From: Daphnia pulex
Lineage: Eukaryota > Arthropoda > Branchiopoda > Diplostraca > Daphniidae
DNA: 64,000 nt
Assembly: GCF_021134715.1 (NCBI RefSeq)
Contig: NC_060019.1
Coordinates: forward strand, 10,182,001 to 10,246,000
Direction: 5' to 3'
Shown here: positions 43,401 to 58,400 of the stretch, in pieces
Layout of the letters: every line of letters begins with the position of its first letter
Numbering within the stretch: position 1 is the stretch's first letter
Made by a program: the position numbers and the translations under genes
The notes under the pieces: generated by a model
Told to the model about the DNA's origin: nothing
What the model saw: only the letters and a program-made list of their open reading frames with translations
The model's database searches: none

Positions 43401-46400
43401 GAATGTCCATCCTGAGAGAAATGGCTTCGTGCCATGACCAGGGAACGATTTTCAGGTAACGAGCGTGAATCAGCCGGTCAAACATGTTCGTGGTTGGCGT
43501 ATTGCCGTCCACGTTGGCATGGAACACACGCTGAGTGCTGTCGTCGTTGAGTACAGTGAACCAGGTCTCTCCATCACTGGAATAACGGACTTGAAACAAA
43601 CAAAATTCAGTTAAATTTTTCAGTCCACATAGAAATAATCAACCATGAGAGTCTGAAACAATACCAGCGTATGACTCGATCCAGGAGTGTCCATCCGCGT
43701 GGCCTTGCGTAACTATGCCAGAGAGGTTACGAGGTTCCAGGAAGTCAAATTGGACGTGTTCTTTTCGCGAATTAATGGCCGGCATCCAAGCGGAGTCGCT
43801 ACCTAAGCGAAGTTGATTGAACGAGGCGTTTACTGACGACAAGGTGATTTGCTGATCATCAATCACGCCGTTTTCCAATCCCATCTGATCATTACAAACA
43901 TCGTCCAACGGCTTGGGAGTCGTGACTAATTGAATGCTCTCGCTGGTGATGTTGCACGCAAACAGATCAAATCGCAGGGCGATGGCGTGCTTCCAAGTTT
44001 GAGGCTCAAGGCGGATGTAACGAGCTTCAATTGGGGCATCAAACATATTCTTCTTACGGCCGTCATGCTCGAGCGGCCCTCGGAACAACCTGGGCTTTCC
44101 TGTTGGACAAATTGAATTGCATAAAAATTCCCGAAACGCAGACACAAAATGAATGAATTACCTTTTCGGTTGGGGACGTAGCTGAACCGTTGGTTATCTT
44201 CACTGTAGAGTACGAAGAGACTTGTCACGTATTCCTTGTTGGCGGGACTACCGCTGATTTCAAATCCATAGACAAACGTAGGAGTGCCGAGATCAACTTG
44301 GATGTGCTGGAACATGTCCCGTTTGCCTGCCACCCAGGCCAAATCGGATTTGGTAACCCTGACAGCAAATCTTTTAGGTCTGCTGGAACTGACGAATCGG
44401 GCGCTAGACGGGCCATAGATACCACTCTTGGAGGTGGTGGCTACAAAGGCCGAATCAGGTACAGTCAGAGGATTGGAGAGCAAAGGCATCAGGTGTTCGT
44501 CTGGACAATAATCAACAAATCGGGGACGGGCTTTGGTAGTAGACCATATCATGATGGTAGTGGTGGGTCTAAGCGTAGTTGTGGTTGTTGGGGTAGTAGT
44601 GGTTGCTGGGGTAGTTGTGCTGCCCAGTCCTTCGTCGCCACCGGAACATTCGCAAAAGTATCGAATCTTGAAATCCTGACAGGGACGTCCTTTGCCTTGA
44701 CGGGCCGGCATGCAGGTGAAGCCTTTCTCGAGTGAACAGACCAAATCTTTGTTACGGCTTTCCGTCCACAGCTGATCAGTTTTGGCGTCACGACATTCAA
44801 TGTCGGCAATTCTTCCAGTCAAACAAAATCCAATTTTGTTCAATTGCGCCACGGATTTCGATTCGTAATCTCCCCACGCGGGTTTCTGATATTCGTTGAT
44901 CCAGTCAGACCAACCGGAACAGGAAGCAGGAGCCTTCGTCGGACCGACGGGTCGTGGTTTGGGCGTGGTGATGACCGTCAGATTTTTAACAGTATCGATG
45001 GAAGGTGTTGACCAACTGTAAGCGCATCGCGAATTATCGCAAACGTATTCGTTGTCCAGGCACTGGCACACTTCGCAAACGTCGTCCGACTCTTCAACTG
45101 CGCCCGGCGCAATGATTTTACCAAGCGGAGTGCGACAAGTGCAATCACGGGCTGGAACGCAAGTCCGTGCATCGCGCCATAAATTGCCACGGGAACAACC
45201 TCGATTGCGGAAAGAGGTTTGTACATCCGCCTCCTCTTCTTCGATACATCCAGGAGCGCAACCCTCCGACGTCCGGCAATATCCGCGTTGTTTCAGCTCG
45301 GCACCGTAAGCCAAGCACAGCTATACCAAAATAATAATTAGTAAATCTGTCCGTTTGAGAAAGTTTTGAAAATAATTTTATTCACCTGGTTGCAGGAATA
45401 AGCGCAAGTGTTCCAAGCGTATCCCTCAGGGCATTCACCTTCCTCTTCTGTAGTCGGAGGTTCGGTTGTTGTGACGGCTTCCTCTTCTGTAGTCGGAGGT
45501 TCGGTTGTTGTAACAGCTTCCTCCGTAGTCGGAGTGTCGGGTGATGTGATGACATAGACGTCTTCTTCGCAACGACACAAGAAACGAACCTTGTAATCCT
45601 GACAGAGTCCAGAATCCTGATCGCTGTTGTAGCAAATGAGCCCGTCTGAAACGGTGCACTGGACATTCTTATCGGGTGAAGATCTGTAGTCGGCCAGGCT
45701 CCGGGCTTGGCCGGATTTCTTCTTGGAACCGGCTTCCCTGGACATGTATTTGCACTCGATATCGCGGATGTGCGATTTAGGACACATGGGATGCTGTAGG
45801 ACAATCTTTTCGTAGATTTCAAAATCTCCCGTGCCGGCAGATGGAGAAGTGACGCTAAACCAGTCGGTCCAGCCATCGACGCAAGGCCCGGTCGTAGCCG
45901 GTTTCTTCGTCGTAGTCGGAGTGATAAATCCGCAATCAGGACGAATACGAATGACAGCTTCGGGCCAGTCACATACCATGGTGTCTGGGTTGTACATGGT
46001 CGGCGGTTGGCACGTCTTTTCCACCTGTTCAACACCTCCGATCCGGTCGACACATTGGTAAAACAAGTGGCAACTCGTCGGGTGTGGACTGTTTGGCCGG
46101 GCGGGATCACAACGACCCAAAATCGGAACCGGAGTCGTGGGTTCCACCTTGATAGAAATCGGTGTCGATGCTATTTTGGTAGAAACTACTACTGGAGATC
46201 GGGTTGAAGTTTTTGGGACAGGTGTCGCCTTGGTCGTCGGTTCAACCAAAACTGGTTTTCGGGTTTCCATTTCACCTGTGAAAACATTCGTATTTTTTTT
46301 AAATTCGAAAGCCATTCAAATTGATTAAATAGATTCTAGGACTTACTGCAATCGCAGAGGATACGGATCTCGTAGTCGTGGCAAACGCTCCGTCCTTTAA

Positions 46401-49400
46401 TTCCGCCGGGAGTACATTCCAGTCCGGTTTTCAGATTACAGTCGACATTATCTCCCGTCTTTTTGTGCGATATCTTCGACTGAGAAGCTCGGCATTCAAT
46501 GTCCACCATTTGATCGGTATGGCAAACAGGTGCATTGGCCAAACCCTTCATGAATAAATGTCATTCAATTAATGAATAAGAGTATTGGCAATATTAAAAT
46601 GTCATTAAAAATACCGGGTTCAGTCGATTGGGAATTGGCTCAACATCATTTCTGCTTCCACCTTCTTTCGGGTGATGCGTGTTGATCCATTCACTCCAAC
46701 CCGTACGGCAAGTGGAAATACCCATCTCGGGGATCGTGGTGTTGGATACCGGAACTGCGGTAGTGCGGATCGTCACAGGTGAAGCTGTAGTACTAGGCAC
46801 GTAGCAAGGTTGGCCTTGGCAGACTCGTTTGCCTTTTGAACAATAACTAATTCCCGGGAATAAATCAAAATTCCGATCAGCAATGATTCATCACATGTTT
46901 CAGCTTGAAATTTTCCAAGATTTCTTTTTACCAGGCGTGACAAGCATCTCTTTCTATGACGTCACCCTCGGCGTACATGACGCCGTCGACCACCATACAA
47001 AGGGCCGAAGCGCAGTCGGAAATCGGCATGCAAGACAGCTCATTGGCTGATCGGTGGATTTGCCCTTTGGGACACTCCTTTGGCTGGCATCCTGTAAAAC
47101 AAACAATAGAAATGTATCTTTTTTAAAAAACCCCGAATCAATCATCCGCAATACCCTCGACGCAGGCATCAGCCGCACAAAGTGAAGAAGAGCCCAAGGG
47201 ATTATCGCAAGTGACGGTCGGACAGGTGCTCATACAAGGACTGTAGGACGAGCACTCTTCGTTGCATTGAAGCGCTGCGATGAGAAAAAAAAACGGGAAA
47301 AACGATTAATCGCAGTTAATGGAAAGTGTTGAAAGAAATTAGTTTTACGGCAAAGCTCTTGCGATCTCCATCTGATGGCGATGCCATGCGCGTTGCATGC
47401 CTGAGCGTACTCGGCAAACGACGTGCACAAACACTCGCAGTCACCGCCCATATCGCATCCGCAAGAATCCAACACGCACCTATTATCCAAGAGAAAAAAA
47501 CACGCACAAATTAGTCGTTTTCCTTTTCCCCCCTGAAATTGTCCAATTATTTTTCTTGTTTCTTAAATAGAAAACCCCCCCTTGGAAAGACATTTTGCGT
47601 TTTTAAAAAATAAGGTGCACAAAGTCATGTGGAGGCAGGTGAAAGTTGGGCAATTTACTTTTCAACGTAGTACTCGACGGGCACTTCGGCGTGACACTTT
47701 TCAAATAGCGACGATTTCAACAAACTGCATTTCATCACCGACCAAACTTTGCGATGCGGATGAAGAGTGCACGTATCCTTAGACGGGAAAAAATGATTGT
47801 AGTACATAGTGAAAGCACTCATTATCAGTTAGATTTATGGTTGCCTTACAATGTAATCGCTGGGCGTTTCAGGGCAATATTTCTGCAAACGCCAAGAGTC
47901 GCCGAACACACGTGCATCCACTTCGGTGATGCCACCAGAGGGTGACTGGAAATCATCTAGAGCGTTGTCGTTGAAATTACCGCACAATCCGCGAACCTAT
48001 TTTGTTAGGCGATAAGATAGGTCCCCGATAATTGGTTACCCCCAAATGGGAGGTAAAAGAATAGCGTCAATAAAAAAAGAAAGAGTTAAGGAAAAGATAA
48101 AAACAAGGATCGTAAATAAAAACCAAAATTTACTTACTCGACCTTTCCATTTGGGGTCCAACCGCAAGTAAATTCGAGTGCCGTGATCCCATTGGAGGAC
48201 TAGACCCAAATCAGCTACTTCGATGAAAATGAAGAGACCAGCTTCACGGACGAGAATTCTTTTTAAAAAAAAAAAGAAAAAGCGGGAAAAAAAAAAGAAT
48301 AGACAAGTTGTTTAACGCTGGCAATTAACACCGAAATTAAACGAGAGAAATCATCACGACAGGGTCCCGCTCCAATGATCTCTCGTGGAAAAAAAAGAGG
48401 ATTTTCAAATGAGGTAAAAAGTAGCAGATGAGATAATACGATACGGGAGATGGCCGTTTTTCATTCAAGAAAAAATTTAAAAAAAAAGTACAAAATAAAC
48501 AAACTGCCAACCGTTCAGAGAATTTGCCCAAAGGGATTTTCTTGTGGCGGGTCAACGTGATACTTTCTTCACCAGCGCCGGATGAACCAAGACGTAGCGT
48601 GACGGATTTCGAACACGCAACCCCGCTGCTCCCGCAAGGAACGCTCTATTGAAAAATCCGGATGAAAATGATTAGAAAGATCTTGTGGCAAAAATGTTTT
48701 CGGCATTTTGTTTTTTAAAAAAAGAGAAACGAATTTTTTCAAACGGGGGAAAATACCTACTGAGCTAAAAAGAGAAAGATGAGATAACCCCCAGTTATTA
48801 CCTGGACGGTGACGTGGAATTTCTCGTTGGGTTCAGTCGCGGCTCCTTTGGCCATCATGTAATCGCAATTCCCATGGAAATCGTACTGTTTGCCTACACA
48901 AATAATAATACATTCGGGTCATTGACAAAATATCTCCTTCGATCAGAAAATCCCCTCAAAAATAGCAGAAAAGAAAGAGGCATATCAAAAGAAATTTAGG
49001 ACAACATGATTCTCGATATACCGTCGAATGTCTTGTAGTGTGATTCGCCCCAGTTCGTACACAACCCTGGGCATTGATTTTTGGTGCATTCCCATTTGCC
49101 AGAGTGACACGTACTGCAAATAGAAATCGCACCAGTGCAAAAATAAAATAGAAAAGATAAGATTTTGGAAAACGGCAGGTGAAAGAGTAAAACGACAACA
49201 AACCAAGTGTTGCAGTCTTGCGTGATCCGGTTATTTTCACTGTAACTCTGTCCGGCGTGATGACAAGGACATTCGCTTGGTTTGATACAGGTTTTACTGG
49301 TCGGATCGAAAACTAATTAGGAGCCACAAAAGAAAAATAGAAAATACAAATCACAAATCACAAACAAGGAAAAAGTCTAGCCCGACACGTACGCCATTTT

Positions 49401-52400
49401 AATTGTAAAATAACAAAAAGTTTGAAAATAACAAAAAAACATATGGTCTATCCACTTACTATATCCTTTTTTGCACTGGCATCCCGGGCGACATTCAACC
49501 GGCTTTTTCATTGAAACCTGCTGGCCCATAGTCTAGTCGTTTGAGAAAGGGACACGAGAAAACGCTCAATTAGATTTCCTTCCAGAGAGAGACACACACA
49601 CGTACACATCACGTAGACACTCGTAAATATTCCGAAAGATAATAAGACTTTATGGATCCTGTAAATATCTGCATAGTATGTGTATACCTTGCAAGTGAGT
49701 TGGTGTTCCGGTTCACAAGGGGTATACTCCTCGTTATGCGACGAGCGGCATTCCATCTGGGTCCGTAGGGTTACGTTGGCCAACAGATCCCGTTCTTCCA
49801 GCGTAGCGGGCTGACAGTGCCAGCGGGCCGAAATGCAAGTACTGCGCCGACACAAGCAATCAGAGAAAAACATTTGACAGATAATACACGAGTTGAAATA
49901 ATAAGGATTATAAATCGCGACAGGAGGAGGAAAAAGAGAGTCCTGTGTACCAGAGGTCTGGCGAACGCGCTCCCGGTCTGAGTTCTTTATGGCCCGGCTG
50001 ATATTCGATTCCTTTGTGGATGCACGGACATTCGTGGATGGGAATGCACAGACCAAATGGGTCCAGCGTCTGGCCCTCGGGACAGTTGCAGCCTTCGACG
50101 CACTTTTTGCGGCATTTCGGATAGAGCGCAATGTCGTAGCAGGTCCGGGCGCAGCTGTTGGCGCAAACTTGGTACGTCTGGCCACCGCGGCAGTGAACAC
50201 CTTTTGAAAAACACAAAATATATAAGAGAATGATGGATTGACGCAATTTTGTGTTCGGGTGGAGAAAATAAAAAGGGAGAAAAAAAAAACACATTTCATG
50301 ATGATGATGATGACGACCATCAAGATAATAAACCAGACAAGAATTGATGTAAACATTCACACACAAAAAATCTCTCCCATTTTCCTTTTAACAAGGAATC
50401 CATTTAACCATCTTCTTTTGTTTCAACTGGTGACGATGACGGATGAAACGGCGATTAGATTACCGTATTATCTTAGATAGCCAATCAAAGAGAAAATTAC
50501 CGCATTCTCGCACTTCGGGAATCCAATCGACGAGAACTCCCTTCTGCGAGCACTCTTTGGCGTAAGCGGCGATGGTCGGGCAGAGGCACTCGCCCAGTTT
50601 CACCTGACACGAGCACACGTCGTAGAGGCAATCTCGATAAAAAGGCTCGGGATCGACGACCTGGTGACAGGCTGAAATAATCGACAAAATATTAGCCCAT
50701 TTCACGTACCTAAGCAAATTGGGTAAAAGAAATAATGAGACGGGTTTTTACGTTCGAAGACGGTATCCTTGATTTTGGCACATTGGCGCTCCGTTTCTGC
50801 CTTTTTGTGGCCGTTGAGTTCGCACGGATGAATCGGCTCCAGGTCAATTGAGGCGTCCTGGCACACTTCTTTCGTTTTCCACGAGTTGGCGAAGGCCGCA
50901 ACCGATTGTTCGACATCACCTTCTGGCGTCGTCATATCGTCCCTCTGATTCTCATTAAACGTGCCGCACAGACCCTACAGAAATATTCCCCAAAAAAACA
51001 TTTGAAAGGAAGACAAAATTAGTCCTAAAAGTAGCTCATCATTCAGCAGGGCAGCCTCGTAAAAATATTTTCGCTTTATTATTTAATCATTTCAGCTCTA
51101 GGAGAAGAAAAACGAATTGCCTTTGTTGTTCCAAAGAAAGTGGGCGGAGCGTCGATGTAGACTCTGGTGTAATAAGCATTGTAATTAAAAAGAAAAGTAA
51201 AGATTAGCAACAGCAACAAAAAAAAAGTTGAAATGTTGACTTTCGAATGAAAAACAGACCTGCTGAGGCCGTCCCACCAGATTTCCAACCCATTTGGAAG
51301 CTCCACTGCGGAAGAAAAAAGGAAAATGAGCATGACACTTTCTCGTATTTTTTTTCAGAAAAATGTTTTGCCAATCAATCTAAAAGGAAATCGAATGTTA
51401 ACCGGCAAGAAAGACGGAGGAGGCGTGTCGGATAACAACGCCATCAATCCAAACGGAAGGCTGAAGGAGGACTTCTTCTCCGTTGACAGTGACCTCACGG
51501 TCCTGCTTCAATTTGATGACGTCTCCGCCATCGGTCCTGATGGTCACCGTTTTCGTGCACGACGGAACAGTGGAGAGGCTCTTGACTGGATAATTCATGG
51601 CCTGAAAACAAACAATCAGAACAAAAAAAAAATGGTTTTATCGAAACGAGGCAACCGAACCGCCACTTGAAAGAGAATACGAGTCCGCCGGCATCAAAAC
51701 GCCAAAAATAAAAAAGGAACGGATAGAAACGCCCGGCAAAAACAAAAACGAGAGGATGTGGTTACAACAACTTGACGAGAACTTGATTCTTTTTGATAGG
51801 TCACATAAAAGTATCTTATAAGCGCGGTTGACCTCATTTTTCATCCTCAAGGTTTTTCTTTTTTAGCGTTCGTGTCTCCACTTATTTTACCAAGATACAC
51901 TTCGGGATTCAATGCGAGAGAATCTTAACGAGAAATGTGTTCAGTTCTATTCCTACTCCAAATAGGGCTGGGCGATAGACCTGAAAAATCATCGCCGACA
52001 TGACAGGTGCTGAGGCAAAAAGACGACAGCCGGTTCTACCGACATTTTCTTATTCTGCCGAAATGAACGTTCCCAATTACGTTCCCGCTCGTAATAAGAA
52101 ATTAACTCCGTCCTTTTTTTTTTATTATTTGTTTGTTTGTTTTAAGAAAACAAAGTTACGGTTAGTTGGGGCCATTTCTTCATTACCGAGAGATCAAGTA
52201 ATCAGTGTACTGAAATTCCAACACGTACAAAACGTCCCAAATTCTCGGCGAGCTCGGCAATTACAAATTCAGCAGTAGCTAATGAGAAGGCTAATTGCAA
52301 TGGAAAACGGTGTGGTGCCAAACAAGAGAAATCACCCGAGTTAGCCCAGTACTGTCTCGTAATCTTACTTACACGCTGAATGAAAATGTGAAAAATGATT

Positions 52401-55400
52401 GCAGCCTTTCACCTATTGCATTTTTTCGATGCCGACAATCTCGGCAGTTTTTTTTTTTACTTTCCCCTGTAAGACCACCCGTAGACTCCATAAAAGGGCA
52501 GATTTAATCGACAATCAAAGACAATAATTAGTGGAGGGGGAGGGATGATTGGGAGATAAGGAGACACGTCGAAAAACCTCTTTCTCTCTCCAACTTTTCA
52601 CTCTCTTTTCCACATAAACTACGCTAAGTAGAAAGTACTCTCGACGAGAAAGGCAGGAAATAGTCAATGACAAATTGGTTGGAAGGAAAAGAAAAACGAC
52701 AACGAGAGAATCGGAAAATAACAATCAAATTATAAAAACAAAACCTAAAAAACAAAAGCGGGAATGGAGATTTTCCCGATTCACACGACCCGACAGTTTT
52801 CGTCTTTTCCCTTTCCATTTTTTTCGTTCGGGCTCTTGCTGTTGTCCCTCCAACAACCGACCGGGCCCTCACGGTTGATGAGCGAGTCTAACGAGATTAC
52901 TCACTGATCGTTAGTGTAAGAGGTTGTCGGCTTGTCGTGACCTATTCAGAAATCCAGAAAAAAATGAACCTGCCCCTCTACTACACCATCGGGCGTCTGC
53001 CCTGTTGCGTGATTGCGCACGTCACTTTGTCGCTCTCTGTTGCCGTACCCGCTCACCGGGTTTCCTCACAGTGCAATCTCCCAACAACAATTTCAAAGTC
53101 TTCTTCTTCTTCTACTTCGGCGACGCCCATTTCAGCCTGGCAGACAGTCGATGTCATATGTTTTCCCTTTGCTATGCCATAACATGTGCACACATTACCT
53201 GCCTCGCGTCGATAAAAGTTTCGAGATTTTGACGATAACGTGAGCAATAAAAATTACAAAACTTGTTAGGAAGTAGGCCGGTTGTTTCTACTAGACTACA
53301 ACAACAACTGATGGTGCGGGGAGAATATCTCAAATAACTGTACGGCGACAAAGAAGAAGAAGTCAATGATTTACGAGAGAAAATACGCGGCCGGGTTCGT
53401 TAATAACTCTTCGGAGATGATGATAATAACCCATACGGAATGATAGCGCGGCGCAGGGAGAGAAAAAACCCCAACCACTATTAACTGTAGGAAGAAGAAA
53501 AAAGGTTGGCTTTTGTTTTATTATATATTTTTCCTTTTATTTTTTCTGGCTGTGTGTATATATGTATACTATCCTCGTCCCATGAGTTAGTGTCGTCTAA
53601 TTAGCACTCTTCAAACGTGAGCTATAGCATACGGCTGTTGTTCTCTCACGATCACGGTAAACGTCTGCTCTACCACGGCGGTCCGCTCCAGTGTGTCTTT
53701 ATGTTTCCTCCTCTCTCTCTCATTGTCATTGAACCGAAACAAAAACAAAAAAAAAGTCGGTACGGCACGACGAACGAAACAACAACGAAGGGCGTAGACG
53801 GACAACAACCATTTTTCTTTGACGTGACGAGTCAACTGGAAGGGGGGGGGGGGGAATCTACATACCGAGTCACATCAATTACATGCAAATTCCCACCACC
53901 CGTACCGAGATATAGACAAGGTTGGCCATTATCGTTCTCATTTTTCTGATAAAAATTTGTTTCTCGGCTTTATTTTTTTGTTTCAGGGGATGCAAATGAC
54001 GGGAGCACGCGTCGACCGCCAAGTAGGTCAAATGAGGGATCTATGCGAGTCTTATTTTTCTTTTCTTTCTTTTTTTCCGATCTTTCCTTCCAGCGCAGGA
54101 GTCGTGTCTGCGTGTGTGAAACATCGCAGATGGATATTCTATCTTCTTCTTGTTCGTGAACTCTATACATAGAGCGCGGGCGGGGGATCTGTAATCGCCC
54201 AACATCACTGAGCTGCTGATGACTCCGCTCGTTTTTTTTTCTGTTTTCAGCCGAAAAATAATAATAAAAATACAATTTTGAAATTAAAGAGAAACGGTTC
54301 TATCGCGAGGCCTGGAGGAGTTTCCTGATGGATTTTGAGTTTTTTTTTCTCGGATGAAGCATGTGGGCATGGCAATTTTACTTGGAACTGTTGAATAATA
54401 TGCCAGCACGTCCGATTGGTGCGATCAGAAAAGAAGAAGAAGAAGAAGAGAGTGCCTTCAAGATACTGATGGGCATTTCAAACAATAGTTCGTTAAAGCT
54501 TTTGAATAATGCACGCGGGTTCCTTTACATAATGGAGAGGAGGACGAGCAATTGCTACCTTCAACTGTACTCGGAGGCAATATAATCAATTGGCTGACTA
54601 CTACTACTACTACTACTTTCACTACGGCCTTATACCACTGTGTTGTTTTACAGGCTGGGGGAACGACGTAGATCGCCGTAAAAAAGAAAAATCAAACAAT
54701 CAACAGCCGATTCCCCACCTGGATAAAAATCTTTTGTTCCGAGGGGGGTCTCTAGCACAAAATGGAGACGCCAAACAAAAAGAGGCAATACAAAACATTT
54801 GCCTGCCGTTACGTACACACAGAGTCGCATTTTACTTGATGATGAGAATAAGACGACGAATAAAACGGCGATTAGTTTAGTGGACTGTGAAACGAGTTAA
54901 CGATGAGAATGAGAGTGGCTTTTTTAAATCATTTCATTCACTTGGGCACGTAAATGAAAAGGTGATCGCACAAAAGGAAAAATCCGATAGTCAAGAGTAG
55001 GTGAAAGACACGAAACCGTTCGATTTAGCCGTCAATTTTCGTCCGCCCACCGAGCACGAATGCAAATGATAGGTAACACTCGAGGCGCTACAAGACCCCC
55101 AAAAATGTTGCAGTCGAAATTCTTTAATGTGTTTGGGGGAGAAAAAATCAAAGAAGAAGAAGAAAAACGATAGCAATTATTGAACAAAACCCTTGAGCTG
55201 CTGCCCCCCCTTGAAAAACGATATTCGTGTGTTTCGTGAACGCACCTGGCTCTTTTTGCCTTGCTCGCCTGGGTGTGGGCGAGCAAAGGAATATATACAC
55301 AAGGACACGACTCACGGCGCTGGTTAACTTCAGTTCTATCCGGACCTTCGTAGCCGGCAGACGTGCGCTTTCTCTGCTGCTGCTGCTGCTGCTCCTGTTT

Positions 55401-58400
55401 TATTATTAAAATTTGTTGCCACCGTTTGTTTTTTCGTATTCCCGAGTTTCGTCCTTGCACTCGTCCCTCACGTTCAAGAGTTCAAAGTCTTGGTGCCATT
55501 TTAATTCGTTTGATAGAAAGCGTTTTGGGCGTCTCGGATCAAGTGTGACACTATAAATCAAAGAGTTCGACTTGTAGGGTCTTTACCCTAGATGCTGGGC
55601 GAGGTCCGCGCCATGGCATTCGGAGAAAGTGCTCGTCAAAACACCATCAGCATTGGCGATGGGTCGTCCGTCGTTCATCACACGGTCAAAAGTGAAATCT
55701 TGAACCGCTGTCCGGCCGGTTCACCGTTGGCCGCCATGGTCAAAAACATCAATAAAGGTAAGGCCACAGCAGCAACAGCAGCAGTTGCGTAGGAGATGTG
55801 TCTAGGAATGGCCTGCTTTTGACACGGTGTCTGTTTTTTTTATTTTCGACAAGAACAGCAGCAGCAGCGATTATTTACTCTTTCGTCTTATTTTAATAAT
55901 CGCATAAAAGGTCGTTTGAAATCTCTGGAAGGAAAGCGTGACGTCCGCGCCCATCGTCCTTCAACGGCACGTCCCGGACTTTGTGCCGATGCATAGATGC
56001 ACACAGCGCTGAAATAAACTCATCATAAAAAGCGGATGTCGGCCTGCGCTGCCTTGCCCGCCGCGCGTATGCGCTCCATCCTCCGGTTTTATCCAGGATG
56101 GTGTAACGTTTTTAAAAATAACGTACAAAGATGTAAGAAGAGGGCGTCAATTTTCTTATCGGGGATCCGTTTTTTGTTGTTGTGAAGGAAAAAGACGCGG
56201 TTCATTGGGCCGCCATCATTGCGCAACAACAAAAAATGGAGGAAAAAACCTTGATCGTGCAAAAGCTTCAAGTCCCGACAGCCCAGAAGCGTTGGGGAGG
56301 TGTAGGGAGGTGGGTGAAGAGGGCGGATAGGGAGGTTGAAAAAGGCACAAATGATCTGAAAGACGCCACAGGTCAAAGGTGTTGAGGTTTTTTTTGAGAG
56401 GGGATTCTTTTTATTTTTTTAATGATTTTTCCTTTTTTTTTCCCGAGAACTTCCTCTCTTTCAAACGGGGCTGCCGCCTTACTCCCGCAAACTGAAATGT
56501 CAGAACAATGAATTGAGAGTTCAGACTCATCAAATTCATCTGGCGCCCGTGTGAGAGACCTGGGAACTAGTGCGTTGAAGAGAACGAGCATTAGTCACTC
56601 ATGTCCACAGCTCACAGTGTCTGATGGGAACCTTATCATTTACTTTTTTGTCCGTAACGGATGCGGACATGAGCCGGAAGACAAATAAAAATAGCATTTC
56701 GTCTACCGAGATGATGGCCCGAGAAAATAAAGAAAAATAACGAGAAAACGAAATGGAAACGCAAATCATCCGAGCGCGACCAAGCCACCATCTCTATTCC
56801 TGTAGACCGCAACCGTATGAATACATTCGCTTATACCGACACACAACACAGACAACCCACAGCAGCCAGTTCTCTTTTGATAACTGTAAAAAACACCATC
56901 TCAATATCGATGCAAATAACAACAATAATCGTGAAAAAAAACAACGGGTTCTGATCAGGAGAGGACGGCGCGCCGTGTTCTACCGAAAATGACTTTCCCC
57001 TTTTTTTCTTTTATTTTACGCTGAAATAAAATTCCAGAACTGAAATGAATAAAAATATAAGAGAGGCACTATCGGGAATGGAGAGAGAAAAAATGGGAAA
57101 TTTTTTAACGAGAATTAAGCGTCGGCTCTTGAAAGTTTTCTAACGCCACAACCAATTTTAGTCGGATTTGTTACGGTTATGTAGCGCCAGCAGAAAGCAT
57201 CGGCCACTGCTCTCTTTCTTTGATCCCCAGCGTGAACTCAGTCAGTTAAGGAATGTATAATAATAATGACTCTATTCATTGCTTCGATTCTCTCAAAAAA
57301 CGATTTTCCCATTGTGCAAATTTTTAGAAATTCCCATTTCTAATTGAAACAATTTGATTTTGTTTAAGGAGCGCGGAGCAATCACGGAATGCGATGGAGT
57401 CCATCATCGGACACGACAAAAGGCCGCGACGGCCATTCATTCGCCTACATTTTGCACTACTTGAGCACGGGAGATCTGATCTATCCGCTTCACGAAGGCT
57501 TCCATCGTGTCGATGTTCTGCTCAAGGCAAGTATCTAATACAAAATATCAACCTAGTAAAACAAAACAAAACAAAAAAATTTAATTTGAGTCGCTGGCGC
57601 TCTGCTTTTCCTTTAAGAAAACAATATCATTGTTTAAACGACAAAAGTAGACTCCATTTAGACAATAGCGGCCCCACAAAACGCTCGTAACGAGTTTGAC
57701 CTACTTTTTCTCAAATCGTTAATATTTGTTTTCGTTTCTTCTCTGTCGGTTAATGAAGAACAACCCCCCCACGCAAAACAAAAACTCACGGCCTTTTTCT
57801 CCGTCTCTCTCTCTCTCTCACTCAACTTCACATTATTTTTCGGTCCGGCTGTGTTTTGACCGAGTCGCCTCGTTTCGCTTTGAAAAAAGTTTCGTTTCTT
57901 GTCTGGAATATATTTTTCTCATTTTGGGAAGAACGAAGGCAACTTCTTATTTAGTTTTCAAATGAAAAACAATATTGGCCAAGACTTGCATCATCCATCA
58001 CCAAATACATTCGTGTGTGTCATTACGTTTCGCCCCCCTCCGCTTCTTCTTCAACTTTTTCGTTTTTCTTTCTCTCCTTCACCTCAACTCCAGTCGCATA
58101 GTGAAAATGCCGTTGCTCATTATGAGCCAAACAGAGGCCACGAAAAACGCCTTTTGGGTTGCCTGTACAATGGCGTAATTCAGACGGACAACAGTGAAAG
58201 TCACTATCGCTTTTTCTCTCTCTCTTTCTTTGCAATGAAAATATCGAGACGAGAAAACGGCCATTAGGGACGAGTAGTGGTATTACCATCGACAAGTTTT
58301 GTTATTCGTGCACAGCCGCGCATATCGAAAACAAACAAAAAACTCGAAATAAAATGAAAATGGAAATTGCTTTTTTTTTCCCGTTCGACGTTAGTTTTTT

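Noticed and set aside
52924..53250. Overlapping plus-strand frames of 75-100 codons
   Set aside because: Three frames overlap without motif; the Ser and Leu runs come from a tct/ttc-rich stretch in an intron.
55032..55460. Minus-strand frame with a polyglutamine run
   Set aside because: The glutamines are the complement of a CTG run in the 5' UTR of the nested BTB gene, and splice evidence puts this within a hemolectin intron.
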